In this document: positions 39,652 to 48,928 of the stretch, piece after piece | Layout of the letters: every line of letters starts with the position of its first letter | Numbering within the stretch: position 1 is the stretch's first letter | Made by a program: the position numbers and the translations under genes | Notes under the pieces: model-generated | Told to the model about the DNA's origin: nothing | The model's input: the letters and a program-made list of their open reading frames with translations, nothing else | Databases searched by the model: none | Origin: Scytonema sp. UIC 10036 | GTDB taxonomy: Bacteria > Cyanobacteriota > Cyanobacteriia > Cyanobacteriales > Nostocaceae | DNA: 64,000 nt | Direction: 5' to 3' | NCBI RefSeq assembly: GCF_009725235.1 | Contig: NZ_WJFC01000012.1 | Span: forward strand, 55,124-119,123

Positions 39652-39933
39652 ATGTTTCAGAAAGCAGCCGCCACCCAAAAAGAAACGCGGCTTTCCATTC
39701 GGGCAACAGAGTCGGAAAAGGCGATACTGGCACAAGCGGCACGAGTGCGGCGCACCAATGTCAGCCAGTTTGTACTACAAGCATCGCTTGACGCCGCGAA
39801 TGCTATTGTTGTGAATCAAACCGAGTTTCGCTTGGCACCTGACCAATGGGAAGCTTTCTGCGAACGTCTTGACGCGCCACCGAAAGTCATTCCAGAGTTG
39901 CAGCAACTGTTTAGCGAACCGGAACTATTCTAA
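39652..39933 (+). CDS. DUF1778 (TacA-like) antitoxin
   Basis: 93 residues. The N-terminal ribbon-helix-helix part (KETRLSIRATESEKAILAQAA, RRTNVSQFVLQAS) would bind operator DNA. The C-terminal tail (LAPDQWEAFCERLDAPPKVIPELQQL) matches the toxin-neutralising segment of TacA-type antitoxins. A Shine-Dalgarno-like AGGAAAA lies just upstream. The TAA overlaps the next ATG (TAATG). Such pairs autorepress their promoter. Base composition is visibly more GC-rich than its neighbours. Confidence 0.9.
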   Translation: MFQKAAATQKETRLSIRATESEKAILAQAARVRRTNVSQFVLQASLDAANAIVVNQTEFRLAPDQWEAFCERLDAPPKVIPELQQLFSEPELF

Positions 39934-40448
39934 TGGCAGGCGAGTCGTTAAACGCACCTATCCTGCTGACCAAGAGTCACGAAATCGAGGGTTTCGATTG
40001 TGGTAAGCCGCCGCTTAATCATTTCCTCATGAAGTACGCCCTGCAAAATCAGGCAAGCGGCGGAGCCAGAACCTACGTCCTGACACGCGCCCAACGGGTG
40101 ATTGGCTATTACAGCCTTGCGCCTGCGTCCGTAGCACCGGAGGACGCTCCCGCCCGTGTCATCAAAGGGCAGGGACGTTATCCCGTGCCAGTTATCCTTA
40201 TGGCGCGGTTTGCGGTGGACAGTAGCGAACAGGGGAAAGGCTTAGGCAAAGCCATGTTTCGCAACGCACTAAGCCGCGCCCTGGCTGGGTCGGAAATCAT
40301 TGGCGGACGCGCTTTTCTTGTCCATGCCAAAGATGAGGAAGCCCGCGCCTTTTACCTTAAATTCGGCATGGAAGAATCCTCAACCAATCCCCTGCACCTG
40401 CTTTTCCTTTTCAAGGACATTCGGCAATCCCTCGAAGCAACAGAATAA
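39933..40448 (+). CDS. GNAT-family acetyltransferase toxin (TacT-like)
   Basis: 171 residues with the GNAT fold. The acetyl-CoA loop EQ100GKGLGKAM and Tyr141 (ARAFYLKFGM) match tRNA-acetylating TacT toxins, which block translation by acetylating aminoacyl-tRNA. The N-terminal FDCGKPPLNHFL is also characteristic of this group. The start overlaps the antitoxin stop (TAATG), so translation is coupled. GC content is high compared with flanking genes, suggesting recent acquisition. The protein looks full length and intact. Confidence 0.9.
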   Translation: MAGESLNAPILLTKSHEIEGFDCGKPPLNHFLMKYALQNQASGGARTYVLTRAQRVIGYYSLAPASVAPEDAPARVIKGQGRYPVPVILMARFAVDSSEQGKGLGKAMFRNALSRALAGSEIIGGRAFLVHAKDEEARAFYLKFGMEESSTNPLHLLFLFKDIRQSLEATE

Positions 40449-40455
40449 ATTTTCA

Positions 40456-40692
40456 GTGCTGTCACGGCTTCGAGTCATCCTTTCCGAACACTCTGGATTT
40501 CAATACTTTCCAAGTGGCTTACCTTTGATAGAACCTCAACGCCAAGACATTAACGAACAGTTGTGGAGCCAAAACTGGGACATCCTATTTTTCGCCGATC
40601 GCAGTCAGACTGAGAAAGATAGCGGTCAAATATATATCAATCAAACGGATAGTTTAACAATAGAAGAACTTAAGTATGCATTAAGAATTGTA
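40456..40692 (+). pseudogene. CHAT-domain remnant
   Basis: The reading frame gives RLRVILSEHSGFQYF, then SQNWDILFFADRSQTEKDSGQIYIN and QTDSLTIEELKYALR, which resembles the first half of CHAT domains found in kinase- or CHASE2-linked proteins (usual form WDILFFAGHS). The His motif reads ADRS instead of AGHS, and the Cys half is absent. The homology stops where the palindrome at 40690 begins. It has no start of its own; a longer ORF continuing through it from 40300 is out of frame with the toxin. Confidence 0.6.
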
Positions 40693-40765
40693 GGTTGGGT
40701 TGAGGCGAAAGCGAAACCCAACAATGTCGCCAAAATGTTGGCTTTCGTTCCTCAACCCAACCTAC
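40690..40765. repeat. Palindromic repeat with 16-bp perfect arms
   Basis: GTAGGTTGGGTTGAGG (40690-40705) and its exact inverse (40750-40765) enclose a further imperfect palindrome (GCGAAACCCAACA / TGTTGGCTTTCG). It is a MITE-like cyanobacterial element that truncates the CHAT remnant and lies 33 bp from the permease stop codon. Confidence 0.9.
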
Positions 40766-40798
40766 ACCTAAATTCATCAAAGTCCTTGAAAATTAGGG

Positions 40799-42148
40799 TT
40801 AAGCTTGACGATGACAATTTATAAATAGTAGAGGCACACCCGCTAACACCACAGCTACTCCCATCATGCCGCCGATACCAGTATATGCGAGGCTAGAGTA
40901 AAGTAAGTAACCACATAAAAAGCAAAACAAGAGAGGCGTCAGGGGATAAAAAGGAACTTGAAATGGTCTTTCTCGCTCTGGTTCCCGCACTCTCAAAACT
41001 AACAGTGACAAACTACTCAGTAAAAAAAAGAACCAAAAGATGGGAGCAGTATAATCTACCATTGTTTCAAAGCCTCTGCGCGTTACAGTTCCCAACACCA
41101 CTAAAAAAAGTGTGCTGACAGCTTGCACGAGCAAAGCATTTGTCAGAGTATTTGAAGGGCTTTTCCCACCTCCCATGAAGGAAAATATGGCAAAATCTTG
41201 TCCCAGCGCGTAGTTGGTACGAGCACCTGTAAAAATTGTGGCGTTGATGGCACTTAAGCTGGCAATGGCAATGAGAAAGCTGATAAACACGGCACCAGGT
41301 TTGCCAAAAGCCCGATACATCAAGTCTGCGGCTACAGCTTTTGATAACGCCATCCCTTCTAGCCCCAATCCAAGAATGTAAGCTAGGTTGATAAGTAAGT
41401 AAATGACTGTAATAATGCTAAGGCTCCAGAGAAGCGATCGCACCATGTTCTGTTTCACGTTTCGTAACTCTGCGGAAATGTAAGCGGCTTCGTTCCAACC
41501 ACCGTAAGACAGCAACACAAAAACCATTGCCAAACCAAAATTTCCTTGTGATGATGGCGGAGTAGACATTGCAGGCGGTGCAGTAACAATCAAACCAGTG
41601 AGAACAACAAGCAGTAAACCGATGACTTGAGCAACACTCAACCAATTTTGTGCTGATTTACCTTGTTGGATACCAAGAATATTCACAGCAGTGAAGACGA
41701 TAATAACACCCGCAGCATAAATAGATGGCGAATAATCGCCCAGCCTCCACAACTGTGATGCATAATCCCCAAACACAAATGCCAAAAGAGCGATGGAACC
41801 AGTTTGAACAACCGCTAATCGCGCCCAAGCAAATAAAAACGCCCAGTTTTTACCAAAAGCACGCATGAGGTAATAATAATTACCACCACTATGAGGGTAA
41901 GTTATCGCCAGATCGGCGTAACATAAAGCCCCAACTAATGACATGACACCACCTAGCAGCCAAACCAACATCACCATGACAGGGCTTGGGATATTGCCAG
42001 CAACAAGAGATGGTGTCTCAAAAATGCCTGCACCGATAACAATGCCAACAATCAGAGCGATTGCATCTCTTAAAGAAAGCATTTTTTTAGGAGATGCTTT
42101 GCCTGCAATTGCAAGATTAGGTAAAGGATAGTTCCGATGTTTGCTCAC
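40799..42148 (-). CDS. APC-family amino acid permease
   Basis: This is a secondary transporter with about twelve membrane helices, for amino acids or related amines. TM1 carries the APC glycine motif (IALIVGIVIGAGIFETPSL), followed by the broken-helix region and YYYLMRAFGKNWAFLFAWARL. The GTG at 42148 (VSKHRNYPL) gives 449 residues; a TTG at 42208 would add 20 residues of low plausibility, and an ATG further in (MLSLRDAI) is also possible. Substrate cannot be read from the sequence. It has no operon partner. Confidence 0.88.
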   Translation of the reverse strand: MSKHRNYPLPNLAIAGKASPKKMLSLRDAIALIVGIVIGAGIFETPSLVAGNIPSPVMVMLVWLLGGVMSLVGALCYADLAITYPHSGGNYYYLMRAFGKNWAFLFAWARLAVVQTGSIALLAFVFGDYASQLWRLGDYSPSIYAAGVIIVFTAVNILGIQQGKSAQNWLSVAQVIGLLLVVLTGLIVTAPPAMSTPPSSQGNFGLAMVFVLLSYGGWNEAAYISAELRNVKQNMVRSLLWSLSIITVIYLLINLAYILGLGLEGMALSKAVAADLMYRAFGKPGAVFISFLIAIASLSAINATIFTGARTNYALGQDFAIFSFMGGGKSPSNTLTNALLVQAVSTLFLVVLGTVTRRGFETMVDYTAPIFWFFFLLSSLSLLVLRVREPERERPFQVPFYPLTPLLFCFLCGYLLYSSLAYTGIGGMMGVAVVLAGVPLLFINCHRQA

Positions 42149-42348
42149 GTTGACATTATCCCAGTTGTTAGTATAAATACCAACTATTATTGTTAGAAGT
42201 GAGGACAATTTGAACTACCCGCCCAAGGAAGATAACTTTTTTATTTCCCTATAAAATAAAATTGTCTTAGAAATTGTAACCAACTCCTAATAGCAGCCCT
42301 ACATCAGTATCGTCTCCAAAATACACAGATTTAAGGAATTGGGATAAC

Positions 42349-42573
42349 TTAACGTGATGAACCACAACCCAAACAGCGCATACAAACCAAAAAAGCTGCT
42401 AAAACTGAAACAGTTTCAACAAGCAATTGAATTGACAAGGGGGATAGAGCAAATCCCCAAACTAGACAAATAACTCCAGCTACCAAGGCTGCTATGCGGT
42501 TAATCTCATCTTTAGTACTTAAACCTAAGAAAAAAATCCCTAAACCAATTATTAGTAAGACTATGCCAGTCAT
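42349..42573 (-). CDS. Small two-helix membrane protein
   Basis: 74 residues from the ATG at 42573: a hydrophobic hairpin (GIVLLIIGLGIFFLGL, then IAALVAGVICLVWGFALS) and a further hydrophobic stretch (VETVSVLAAFLVCM), ending with three cysteines (CMRCLGCGSS). The family is not recognised; similar small membrane proteins are frequent in cyanobacteria. The gene lies just downstream of the potassium-channel-like gene in the same direction, so co-transcription is possible. Confidence 0.6.
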   Translation of the reverse strand: MTGIVLLIIGLGIFFLGLSTKDEINRIAALVAGVICLVWGFALSPLSIQLLVETVSVLAAFLVCMRCLGCGSSR

Positions 42574-42636
42574 AAGTATACTTGTTACCTGTGTATGCAA
42601 ATTTTAGAGTAGTCGTACCCAAGAAGCAAACAATTC

Positions 42637-43716
42637 TCAACTTTCATGAGGAGCGATTTCATCCCAATCATATGCCGTGTAACGAGCAAGGGCTACTACG
42701 TAAGGGTTCCATTGGCGGCGCAGAGAAATGTACAAAGAGACACCAGCCTCGAAATCATCTGCTGTCTCTATTCCTTCAGCTTTCATTCGTTCTACCGCAT
42801 GATAGTAGCGCTTGCGCCATGTTTGCTCTAGAGAGTCATTATTTTTTAAACGATTTTTTGGCAAAAATAAGCTAGATAACTCAACAAGCAATTGTAAACC
42901 GCCACCCCACAATTCTTCTACAGCTGTAGAATGCGTAACTGAACGATATTTTTTGGTATTCAATGCACTTTTAATTAAAGTGGCTGTATCCATTGCCAAA
43001 AGTAGCACGCGTGGCAAGGCATAATAGCATTGGCGAAACCGGAAATAGAGCAATGCTGGGTAAGAATGTTGTGATTCTAGCAAGTCTATTAAGTCCCTTG
43101 CCATGTTAGAAATATCTTGTCGTATGCCACTCAGTTCACCACTAGCACCAAGTCTCGCTAGCATTTCTGCTGCATCTGCCGTAGCAGCACTGCGGTGGTA
43201 TAAACTCAAAGCAAACGTGTGGCGTCTTGTAATTGCACTGTACACTGAGAGTAAGTAAGTAATCGTTAAAGTAAAAACAGAAAAGCCAAGAGCTGCTTCC
43301 AATATCATCAGCAGTCGTTGGAAGTCTGTTTCTGGCGTCAAGTCCCCTGTTCCCAGTGTTGTTAGTGAAAAGCCACTGTAGTAAAGCGCTGATATAAAAT
43401 CAGTTTTTGTCTGCCCATCACTCGATTGTATAGACCAACCCAACTCAGTCCAAACAATTAGGGCAAACCCATAAAGCAGCAAGCCCAACCATACTACAAC
43501 AGTTGCAATCATCAATATAGGACCGCTATGAGTGAGCACTCTTTCGTCTTTAAAGGGCATTATACGTGCAATTAACCGGAAGAGCCACCACATTCCTTTT
43601 CCAAGTTGCAAACTGAGTACGCTGCTACCAAGGCGAGGGAACAAGACAGTTAGGTAAATATCCAAAAGCGATAAAACTATCAGTCCTACACCTACCAATT
43701 GCACTAACAATTTCAT
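42637..43716 (-). CDS. Two-pore-helix ion channel protein (potassium channel family)
   Basis: 359 residues. Two N-terminal membrane helices (about 5-25 and 68-90) are followed by a re-entrant pore segment with the filter-like motif TTLGTGD (119-125), a variant of the potassium-channel TVGYGD, and another helix (about 133-155). The long cytoplasmic C-terminus (about 170-359) has no RCK/TrkA Rossmann motif that I can see and contains helical segments. Ion selectivity is uncertain because of the altered filter. Confidence 0.85.
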   Translation of the reverse strand: MKLLVQLVGVGLIVLSLLDIYLTVLFPRLGSSVLSLQLGKGMWWLFRLIARIMPFKDERVLTHSGPILMIATVVVWLGLLLYGFALIVWTELGWSIQSSDGQTKTDFISALYYSGFSLTTLGTGDLTPETDFQRLLMILEAALGFSVFTLTITYLLSVYSAITRRHTFALSLYHRSAATADAAEMLARLGASGELSGIRQDISNMARDLIDLLESQHSYPALLYFRFRQCYYALPRVLLLAMDTATLIKSALNTKKYRSVTHSTAVEELWGGGLQLLVELSSLFLPKNRLKNNDSLEQTWRKRYYHAVERMKAEGIETADDFEAGVSLYISLRRQWNPYVVALARYTAYDWDEIAPHES

Positions 43717-44168
43717 TCGTTAATACCAATTTTCGATAAATGATAAATTTTCTACAGTGTTGTTCATCAACTAAGTACTAACAAGCACTGTATGCACTTG
43801 GCTAAAATTTTTACTTCTTTAGCCTTCAAAGCTGTTATTATAGTAGCCTATCTCATATCTTGCACCGTCATCTTATTACTAAAATCAAAAGCCAAAAAGC
43901 TTATTCTTTCGTAGGATGGGCACTGCCCACCAGCCCTTATTGAGAAGGTGCAAGATGCCAGGGCGCATTCGCGCCACGCACACGGTTCAGGGCTGGCTCC
44001 CCAACCTACGTAATTTCGTATTTTTATGCAAAACCTACGCAGTATTGGAAGTTGTGCTGTAGTAAAAATTCTAGCTAAAATCTAAGTAGATTAATGACTT
44101 TAGATAGAGGGTATTTTTGAGATTCTCCCTAGAATAATTTATAGGCATATCCATAATAAAAAGGTGCG
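43717..44168. other. 452-bp divergent intergenic region with dispersed repeats
   Basis: No gene. Contains GCGCATTCGCGCCACGC ... GGGCTGGCTCCCCAAC (43962-44020), also at 46359-46410, and AACCTACGCAGTATTG (44032-44047), repeated at 48288-48303. AAAAGGTG before 44169 is the ribosome-binding site of the next gene. Confidence 0.65.
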
Positions 44169-45182
44169 ATGAATTTTCAAGGAGCGGTATCGGCAGCGTG
44201 GACAAAGGTGCAAGGGATGATTAATAGTTCTATCATCATGCTGCCTAATATTGTATTAGCCTTAATCGTTTTTGTTTTATTTTGCTTCCTGGCTAGGACG
44301 GTTCGGTTTTTAGTCAGACGCGTTACCCGAAGGTATCGGAATGCAAGGAATCTGGGGCTTGTTCTGGGACGTGTATCTCAGGGGGCTATTATCTTAGTGG
44401 GTCTCTTCGTAGCTTTATCGATTGTCATTCCAACATTTCAGGCAGGAGATTTAGTTCAACTTTTAGGGATTAGTGGGGTAGCGATTGGTTTTGCTTTCCG
44501 TGATATCTTGCAAAACTTTTTGGCTGGTATCTTAATACTTTTGACAGAACCGTTCCAAATCCATGACCAAATTGTTTTTAAAGACTTTGAGGGAACAGTA
44601 GAAAGTATTCAGACACGGGCCACAACTATCCGAACCTACGATGGTCGTCGCATCGTTATTCCCAATGCGGAACTGTTTACAAATTCAATCACTGTCAATA
44701 CCGCCTTTGATAACCGTCGCTTGGAGTATGACGTTGGTATTGGTTACGGTGACAGCATTGAACGGGCAAAGGAATTGATACTCGAAGCAATGCATAGTGT
44801 GGATGTAGTCTTGAAAGATCCATCTCCTGACGTACTCGTCATGGAACTGGATGAAAGTACGGTAAATCTTCGTGCTCGGTGGTGGATTGCTCCACCCCGA
44901 AGAGCAGATAGTCTTGATTCACGGGATAAAGTTCTGACTGCTATCAAGAATAAGCTGACAGCCAACGGTATTGACTTACCCTTCCCCACCACACAAATAT
45001 TGTTCCACGACCAAACTGAGGAAACAGATGGCGATCGCACTTGTCAACGTGAAGGATGGCCCGCAGGAAAAGGTCAAGTGCCAAAACCGCGTAGAATCAG
45101 CGATTCCTTGAAACTGCTTGCCCAAATGCGATCGCATGGCAATGGAAAGCAAGTCAATGACGGTGATACTGAAAAACTGTAG
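44169..45182 (+). CDS. MscS-family mechanosensitive channel
   Basis: 337 residues. Two to three N-terminal membrane helices end in the pore-lining TM3 motif GISGVAIGFAFRDILQNFLAGILIL. The beta domain (PFQIHDQIVFKDFEGTVESIQTRATTIRTYDGRRIVIPNAELF) and the mixed alpha/beta C-terminal domain follow; a basic tail of about 50 residues extends past it. AAAAGGTG lies just before the ATG. Such channels release solutes on hypo-osmotic shock. It is convergent with the DUF2382 stress protein, and a second MscS gene follows at 46542. Confidence 0.93.
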   Translation: MNFQGAVSAAWTKVQGMINSSIIMLPNIVLALIVFVLFCFLARTVRFLVRRVTRRYRNARNLGLVLGRVSQGAIILVGLFVALSIVIPTFQAGDLVQLLGISGVAIGFAFRDILQNFLAGILILLTEPFQIHDQIVFKDFEGTVESIQTRATTIRTYDGRRIVIPNAELFTNSITVNTAFDNRRLEYDVGIGYGDSIERAKELILEAMHSVDVVLKDPSPDVLVMELDESTVNLRARWWIAPPRRADSLDSRDKVLTAIKNKLTANGIDLPFPTTQILFHDQTEETDGDRTCQREGWPAGKGQVPKPRRISDSLKLLAQMRSHGNGKQVNDGDTEKL

Positions 45183-45199
45183 GTTGGCGGGGGAGTGCT

Positions 45200-46033
45200 T
45201 CATTTATCCACAATAGGAAGACCGTTAGTATCCACATCAAGCTCTTCACGTCGAACAGTTTCTTGCGCTTGAACTGTATCACGTTCTACAACTTTCTTGA
45301 CTCGGACTTCTTCCCGCACAACAGCTTCTTTGCGAATATCAGGCGTTTCTTCGTAAATTTCCATCCGGGCTACTTCGCCGTCACGAAAAGCATCACTCGC
45401 ATTGCTTGCTCGCGCATTTGTAGGATTTGTACGCTCAATCACGACTCGCTCTTTTTCAACGGGTACTGCAACACGAGCAGTGTCAGTTTCTAAATGTTTG
45501 CCAATTGTGACTTCCCCAGCCTTACGACGTTGCTTGTTAGCAATCAATCGTTCTTCATACAGTTTTAAGCTGCGATCATCTCGGTCATCAATATTGTATA
45601 ATGATGGTTCTTCCTCGTAGTTGTAAGTACTGCGATCGTATGTATTTGCTTGAGTCATGCTAGGAGTAGCAGCCGAGCCACGATACACATCACGGACTTG
45701 CTCTTCATAGCCGTAATCAACCTTTTCTAGATTATCAAAACTAGGTAAGTTTTCTACTTGCTTTCTAGTCAAATTGCTGACCTTAATTCTTTTCTCAGTG
45801 TAACGAATATCAGCAAGACCAACGGGTAGTAAAACTTTTTTACCAAAAATCCATAAACCCGTGTCTACTACAAAATAGCGAAATTTTCCGGTTTTTTCAT
45901 CCACTAAAATACTATCAATGGAGCCAGCTTTGTCATTGTTTTGGGCATAAACTTCAAAGCCATTTATGTCATATCTATCAGAGAAATCTGTGCGATAGTC
46001 GGAGTAGAATTCTTCTAATTTTACAAGTGTCAT
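45200..46033 (-). CDS. PRC-barrel / DUF2382 (YsnF/AvaK) stress protein
   Basis: 277 residues. An N-terminal PRC-barrel (about 20-100: VYAQNNDKAGSIDSILVDEKTG, YFVVDTGLWIFGKKVLLP) is joined by a Tyr/Asp-rich linker to a DUF2382 domain (about 155-277: YEERLIANKQRRKAGEVTIGK, VPVEKERVVIE, REELDVDTNG). This architecture is typical of cyanobacterial akinete and stress-associated proteins. GAGAGGA (complement of 46041-46047) precedes the ATG at a good distance. It is convergent with MscS, which fits an osmotic or desiccation role (inference). Confidence 0.88.
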   Translation of the reverse strand: MTLVKLEEFYSDYRTDFSDRYDINGFEVYAQNNDKAGSIDSILVDEKTGKFRYFVVDTGLWIFGKKVLLPVGLADIRYTEKRIKVSNLTRKQVENLPSFDNLEKVDYGYEEQVRDVYRGSAATPSMTQANTYDRSTYNYEEEPSLYNIDDRDDRSLKLYEERLIANKQRRKAGEVTIGKHLETDTARVAVPVEKERVVIERTNPTNARASNASDAFRDGEVARMEIYEETPDIRKEAVVREEVRVKKVVERDTVQAQETVRREELDVDTNGLPIVDK

Positions 46034-46541
46034 TTGATTTTCCTCTCAACCTTCTATCTTTTACATTCAATGTTAAATACTTTTAGCCAAAAAACTTCTT
46101 ACTCTTGGATGATTAACAAGACAAAATAATATATACAACGATGACCGGAGAAATTAATAAAAACAATCCGAGCGCTTTGCCTAATAATTCTCAAAAAAAT
46201 TCCCATACTCCCAGAAAATATATGGGAATATGGGTGTTGTGGAGGATATCAACTGTTACAACAAAAGTGAAGAATTAACTCACTTTTTGCTCCAGAGGAA
46301 ATCAAGTTGTCCTGCTATGCTTTTTAGCATAAGAGATAAATGTGAAGAAAATGTGACAGCGCATTCGCGCCACGCTTCGCTATCAGGGCTGGCTCCCCAA
46401 CTTACGTAATATATCAATGCCTTTAGGAAGATTATATTTTTGGCAATCCATATTAATCTTAATATTTGTATACCAAATGTCAGGAATGTTCAGGAATCGA
46501 CTATTTGCTGTCCGGATTGCTGAGGTAAGAGTTTCTAGATT
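46034..46541. other. 508-bp divergent gap between stress protein and second MscS gene
   Basis: Carries a second copy of the GCGCATTCGCGCCACGC ... GGGCTGGCTCCCCAAC repeat (46359-46410). A 45-codon ORF at 46141-46278 lacks a ribosome-binding site and known features, and I do not count it as a gene. Confidence 0.6.
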
Positions 46542-48218
46542 ATGAGTCGCTTTCGCAGTCGCTTTCGCGTTGCTACCTTCATCTCTACCATTGTCTTGGC
46601 GGTTGTATTAGCATGGTTCCCAAGGAGTGAAATGCTGGTGCAAGCGCAAGGGCGGCCAACATCTGTTCTCACATTGGATGGTCGTCGGTTATTTGAAGTC
46701 AGTGAAACGAAAGAATTTAGTGCTGAAAATCGTGCTAATGAAGCCAATGTGATTTTAAGACAGGCAGTCCGTTCCTCTGAACCAGTCAAGATGGAGATTG
46801 TAGAAAGCAATCAGTTACCAGTGATTCGGGTTAATGGTCGTCACTTGCTAACAGTAACCCAAGAAGATACTCCTACAGGCAGAAGTAAACAAGAACAGGC
46901 TCAAATTTGGGTACAACAAATTAGTGAGGCAGTTTCGCAAGGTCAAGAAGAACGAAGATTGAGTTATCTTTGGAGAGCGCTATTATTTGCAAGTTTATCC
47001 GTATTGGGTGCGATCGCACTCCACAAACTTTTGGGTTTCATATGGTGCCATTGGTTGCAACGGCTTGTTCCAAAGGCGGCTAACAATCCAGAGACTGGGG
47101 CGCAACCCAAAGGAATAGAATTATTTTTGAAATTGACACTCTCGTTAGTGCGTATTGGACTGTGGTTGGGGACGATTATTTACATTACAGACTTATTTCC
47201 CTTAACAAGATACTGGAGTCAGCGCATTGCAAGTATTCTCCAGATGAGTTTAACCTCACCAGCTATTTCTCTAGGGGAAAATTCCTATTCAGTTATCAAT
47301 ATCATCATCCTAATTTCTCTATTCTTTGGATTGGTGGCTGTTGCTGGCGCAGTGACGAATTTGTTGCGATCGCGTATATTACGCATAACCAGCGCCAGCC
47401 GAGGTGTTCAAGAATCTATAGCAGTTCTCATCAACTACAGTCTCATTTTTATTGGTACATTTGTTTTATTGCAACTCTGGGGCTTAGACATCAGTTCTTT
47501 AGCAATAGTAGCCAGTGTTTTAGGTGTGGCAATTGGGTTTGGGTTGCAGGGAATTGCTAGGGAGTTAGTCAGTGGCTTAGTCATTACCTTTGAGCGATCT
47601 ATCCAAATTGGGGACTTTGTGCAAATTGGGGATTTTATGGGAACAGTGGAGCGATTAACTGCCCGCAGCACTCACATCCGTACTTTAGAAGACATATCCG
47701 TGATTGTGCCAAATTCAAAGTTGTTAGATACAGAAGTAGTCAATTGGACTCATCGCAGTCCCGTGTCTCGACTAGTATTGTCCGTGCGTATAGCTTATGG
47801 CTCCAATTTAAACAATGTGCGTTCTGCATTGCTAGAAGCCGCAAGAGGTCATTCTGATGTTCTCAAACAACCACCACCAAAAGTTTGGTTTAAAGGCTTT
47901 GGGGAAGATGCTTTAGATTTTCAGCTGTTAGTTTGGATTTCACAACCTCGAAAGCAGTTTCAAATTAAGAGCGATCTCTACTTTCAAATTGAAGAAAACC
48001 TGCAACATCATCATATTCGGGTTCCCTTCCCCCAACGTTCTCTCCATTTGCAGTCAGGAAATCTTCCTTTGCAACTGTCACCCAATTTAGAAAATTCCTT
48101 GTCTAAACTTTCTGAAGTTTTGTCTGCTTGGTTGAAAAGTCAGTCAAAGAGCGATCGCTTGAACGGTTCAGCGAAAAAGAACCAAAATGGCGATCGCCAT
48201 CACTCACATTCTGAATAG
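46542..48218 (+). CDS. MscS-family channel with N-terminal exported domain
   Basis: 558 residues. A signal sequence (residues 5-31) and an extracytoplasmic region of about 115 residues (RPTSVLTLDGRRLFEV through VSQGQEERRL) precede the membrane helices. The pore helix has VASVLGVAIGFGLQGIARELVSGLVI; the beta domain has QIGDFMGTVERLTARSTHIRTLEDISVIVPNSKLL. The C-terminal domain is complete, with FPQRSLHL. The N-terminal domain distinguishes it from the 337-residue MscS nearby and recalls YnaI/MscK-like larger homologues. It is probably an osmotic safety valve. Confidence 0.92.
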   Translation: MSRFRSRFRVATFISTIVLAVVLAWFPRSEMLVQAQGRPTSVLTLDGRRLFEVSETKEFSAENRANEANVILRQAVRSSEPVKMEIVESNQLPVIRVNGRHLLTVTQEDTPTGRSKQEQAQIWVQQISEAVSQGQEERRLSYLWRALLFASLSVLGAIALHKLLGFIWCHWLQRLVPKAANNPETGAQPKGIELFLKLTLSLVRIGLWLGTIIYITDLFPLTRYWSQRIASILQMSLTSPAISLGENSYSVINIIILISLFFGLVAVAGAVTNLLRSRILRITSASRGVQESIAVLINYSLIFIGTFVLLQLWGLDISSLAIVASVLGVAIGFGLQGIARELVSGLVITFERSIQIGDFVQIGDFMGTVERLTARSTHIRTLEDISVIVPNSKLLDTEVVNWTHRSPVSRLVLSVRIAYGSNLNNVRSALLEAARGHSDVLKQPPPKVWFKGFGEDALDFQLLVWISQPRKQFQIKSDLYFQIEENLQHHHIRVPFPQRSLHLQSGNLPLQLSPNLENSLSKLSEVLSAWLKSQSKSDRLNGSAKKNQNGDRHHSHSE

Positions 48219-48928
48219 TGTTGCAACGTCTGTAGCAATACTGCAAGGACTCTCGAATTTTTGTAATATTTGCGGATTTTTAAGCTTAACCTACGCAGTA
48301 TTGATATCTGTGGGGCGGGTTTTATTCCTCAACCCAGTTTCGAGAAATTTAAATTTTAATACTTTCGATAGATGTTTTTTTAGAAAAATGTTGATTTTGA
48401 AAAATCAAAATCTCAGATTCAGTGATAATTGTTAGCTTGATTAAGCAATCCTCTCAAAAGAAGAAGTATTTTTTGCCAGACATCTTTACAGAACTAGCGA
48501 TCGAGACTATATAATTGTAGGGAAATATTAAAGCAAGTTTGTACTTTTCAGTCGTGAGCAGTTATTGTGCTGACAAAATTTATTATTGCAACCTAAAAGC
48601 TGGCAATTGTTGTCCACCGTAGGAATGCTGCATTTGATTTGCAACTTCAACGTGCAGCACGGCGTGGTACATTTATACGTACCAGTATCTTCTTTTAAAT
48701 CTACAAGATATGCCCGGTTCTAAGGTTTTAGCGGAGGTACTTACCGGACATTAGCAGCAGATGATGCTAGAAAAGTATGCTTGCCAACAGATTTTCGAGA
48801 GACACCAGCTGCGAACAGTTAAATTTCAGATAGCCATACATAAATCGCCGTCGGCTTTCTTGGACAACACTTACAGATTCAAACCTTTTGACAAAGACTT
48901 TATCCAACAATATTTAAGGGTGATATTT
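48219..48928. other. 710-bp region without a convincing gene
   Basis: The frame of the next gene is open from 48761, but the first 56 residues are unlike the family. Only the dispersed word AACCTACGCAGTATTG (48288-48303) was recognised. Confidence 0.45.

Noticed and set aside
40300..40824. 174-codon ORF overlapping the GNAT toxin
   Set aside because: Its first part is out of frame with the toxin gene; only the CHAT-like middle is meaningful, and it ends in a palindromic repeat.
46141..46278. 45-codon ORF starting MTGEINKNNPS
   Set aside because: No Shine-Dalgarno sequence and no family resemblance; could be real but cannot be supported.
47590..47640. Apparent tandem duplication QIGDFVQIGDF in the second MscS protein
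   Set aside because: The alignment with the MscS family shows this is the normal GD...G segment preceding the beta domain, not an extra repeat.
48187..48435. 82-codon ORF overlapping the second MscS gene
   Set aside because: Begins inside the MscS gene, has no domain, and its remainder lies in repeat-bearing intergenic DNA.
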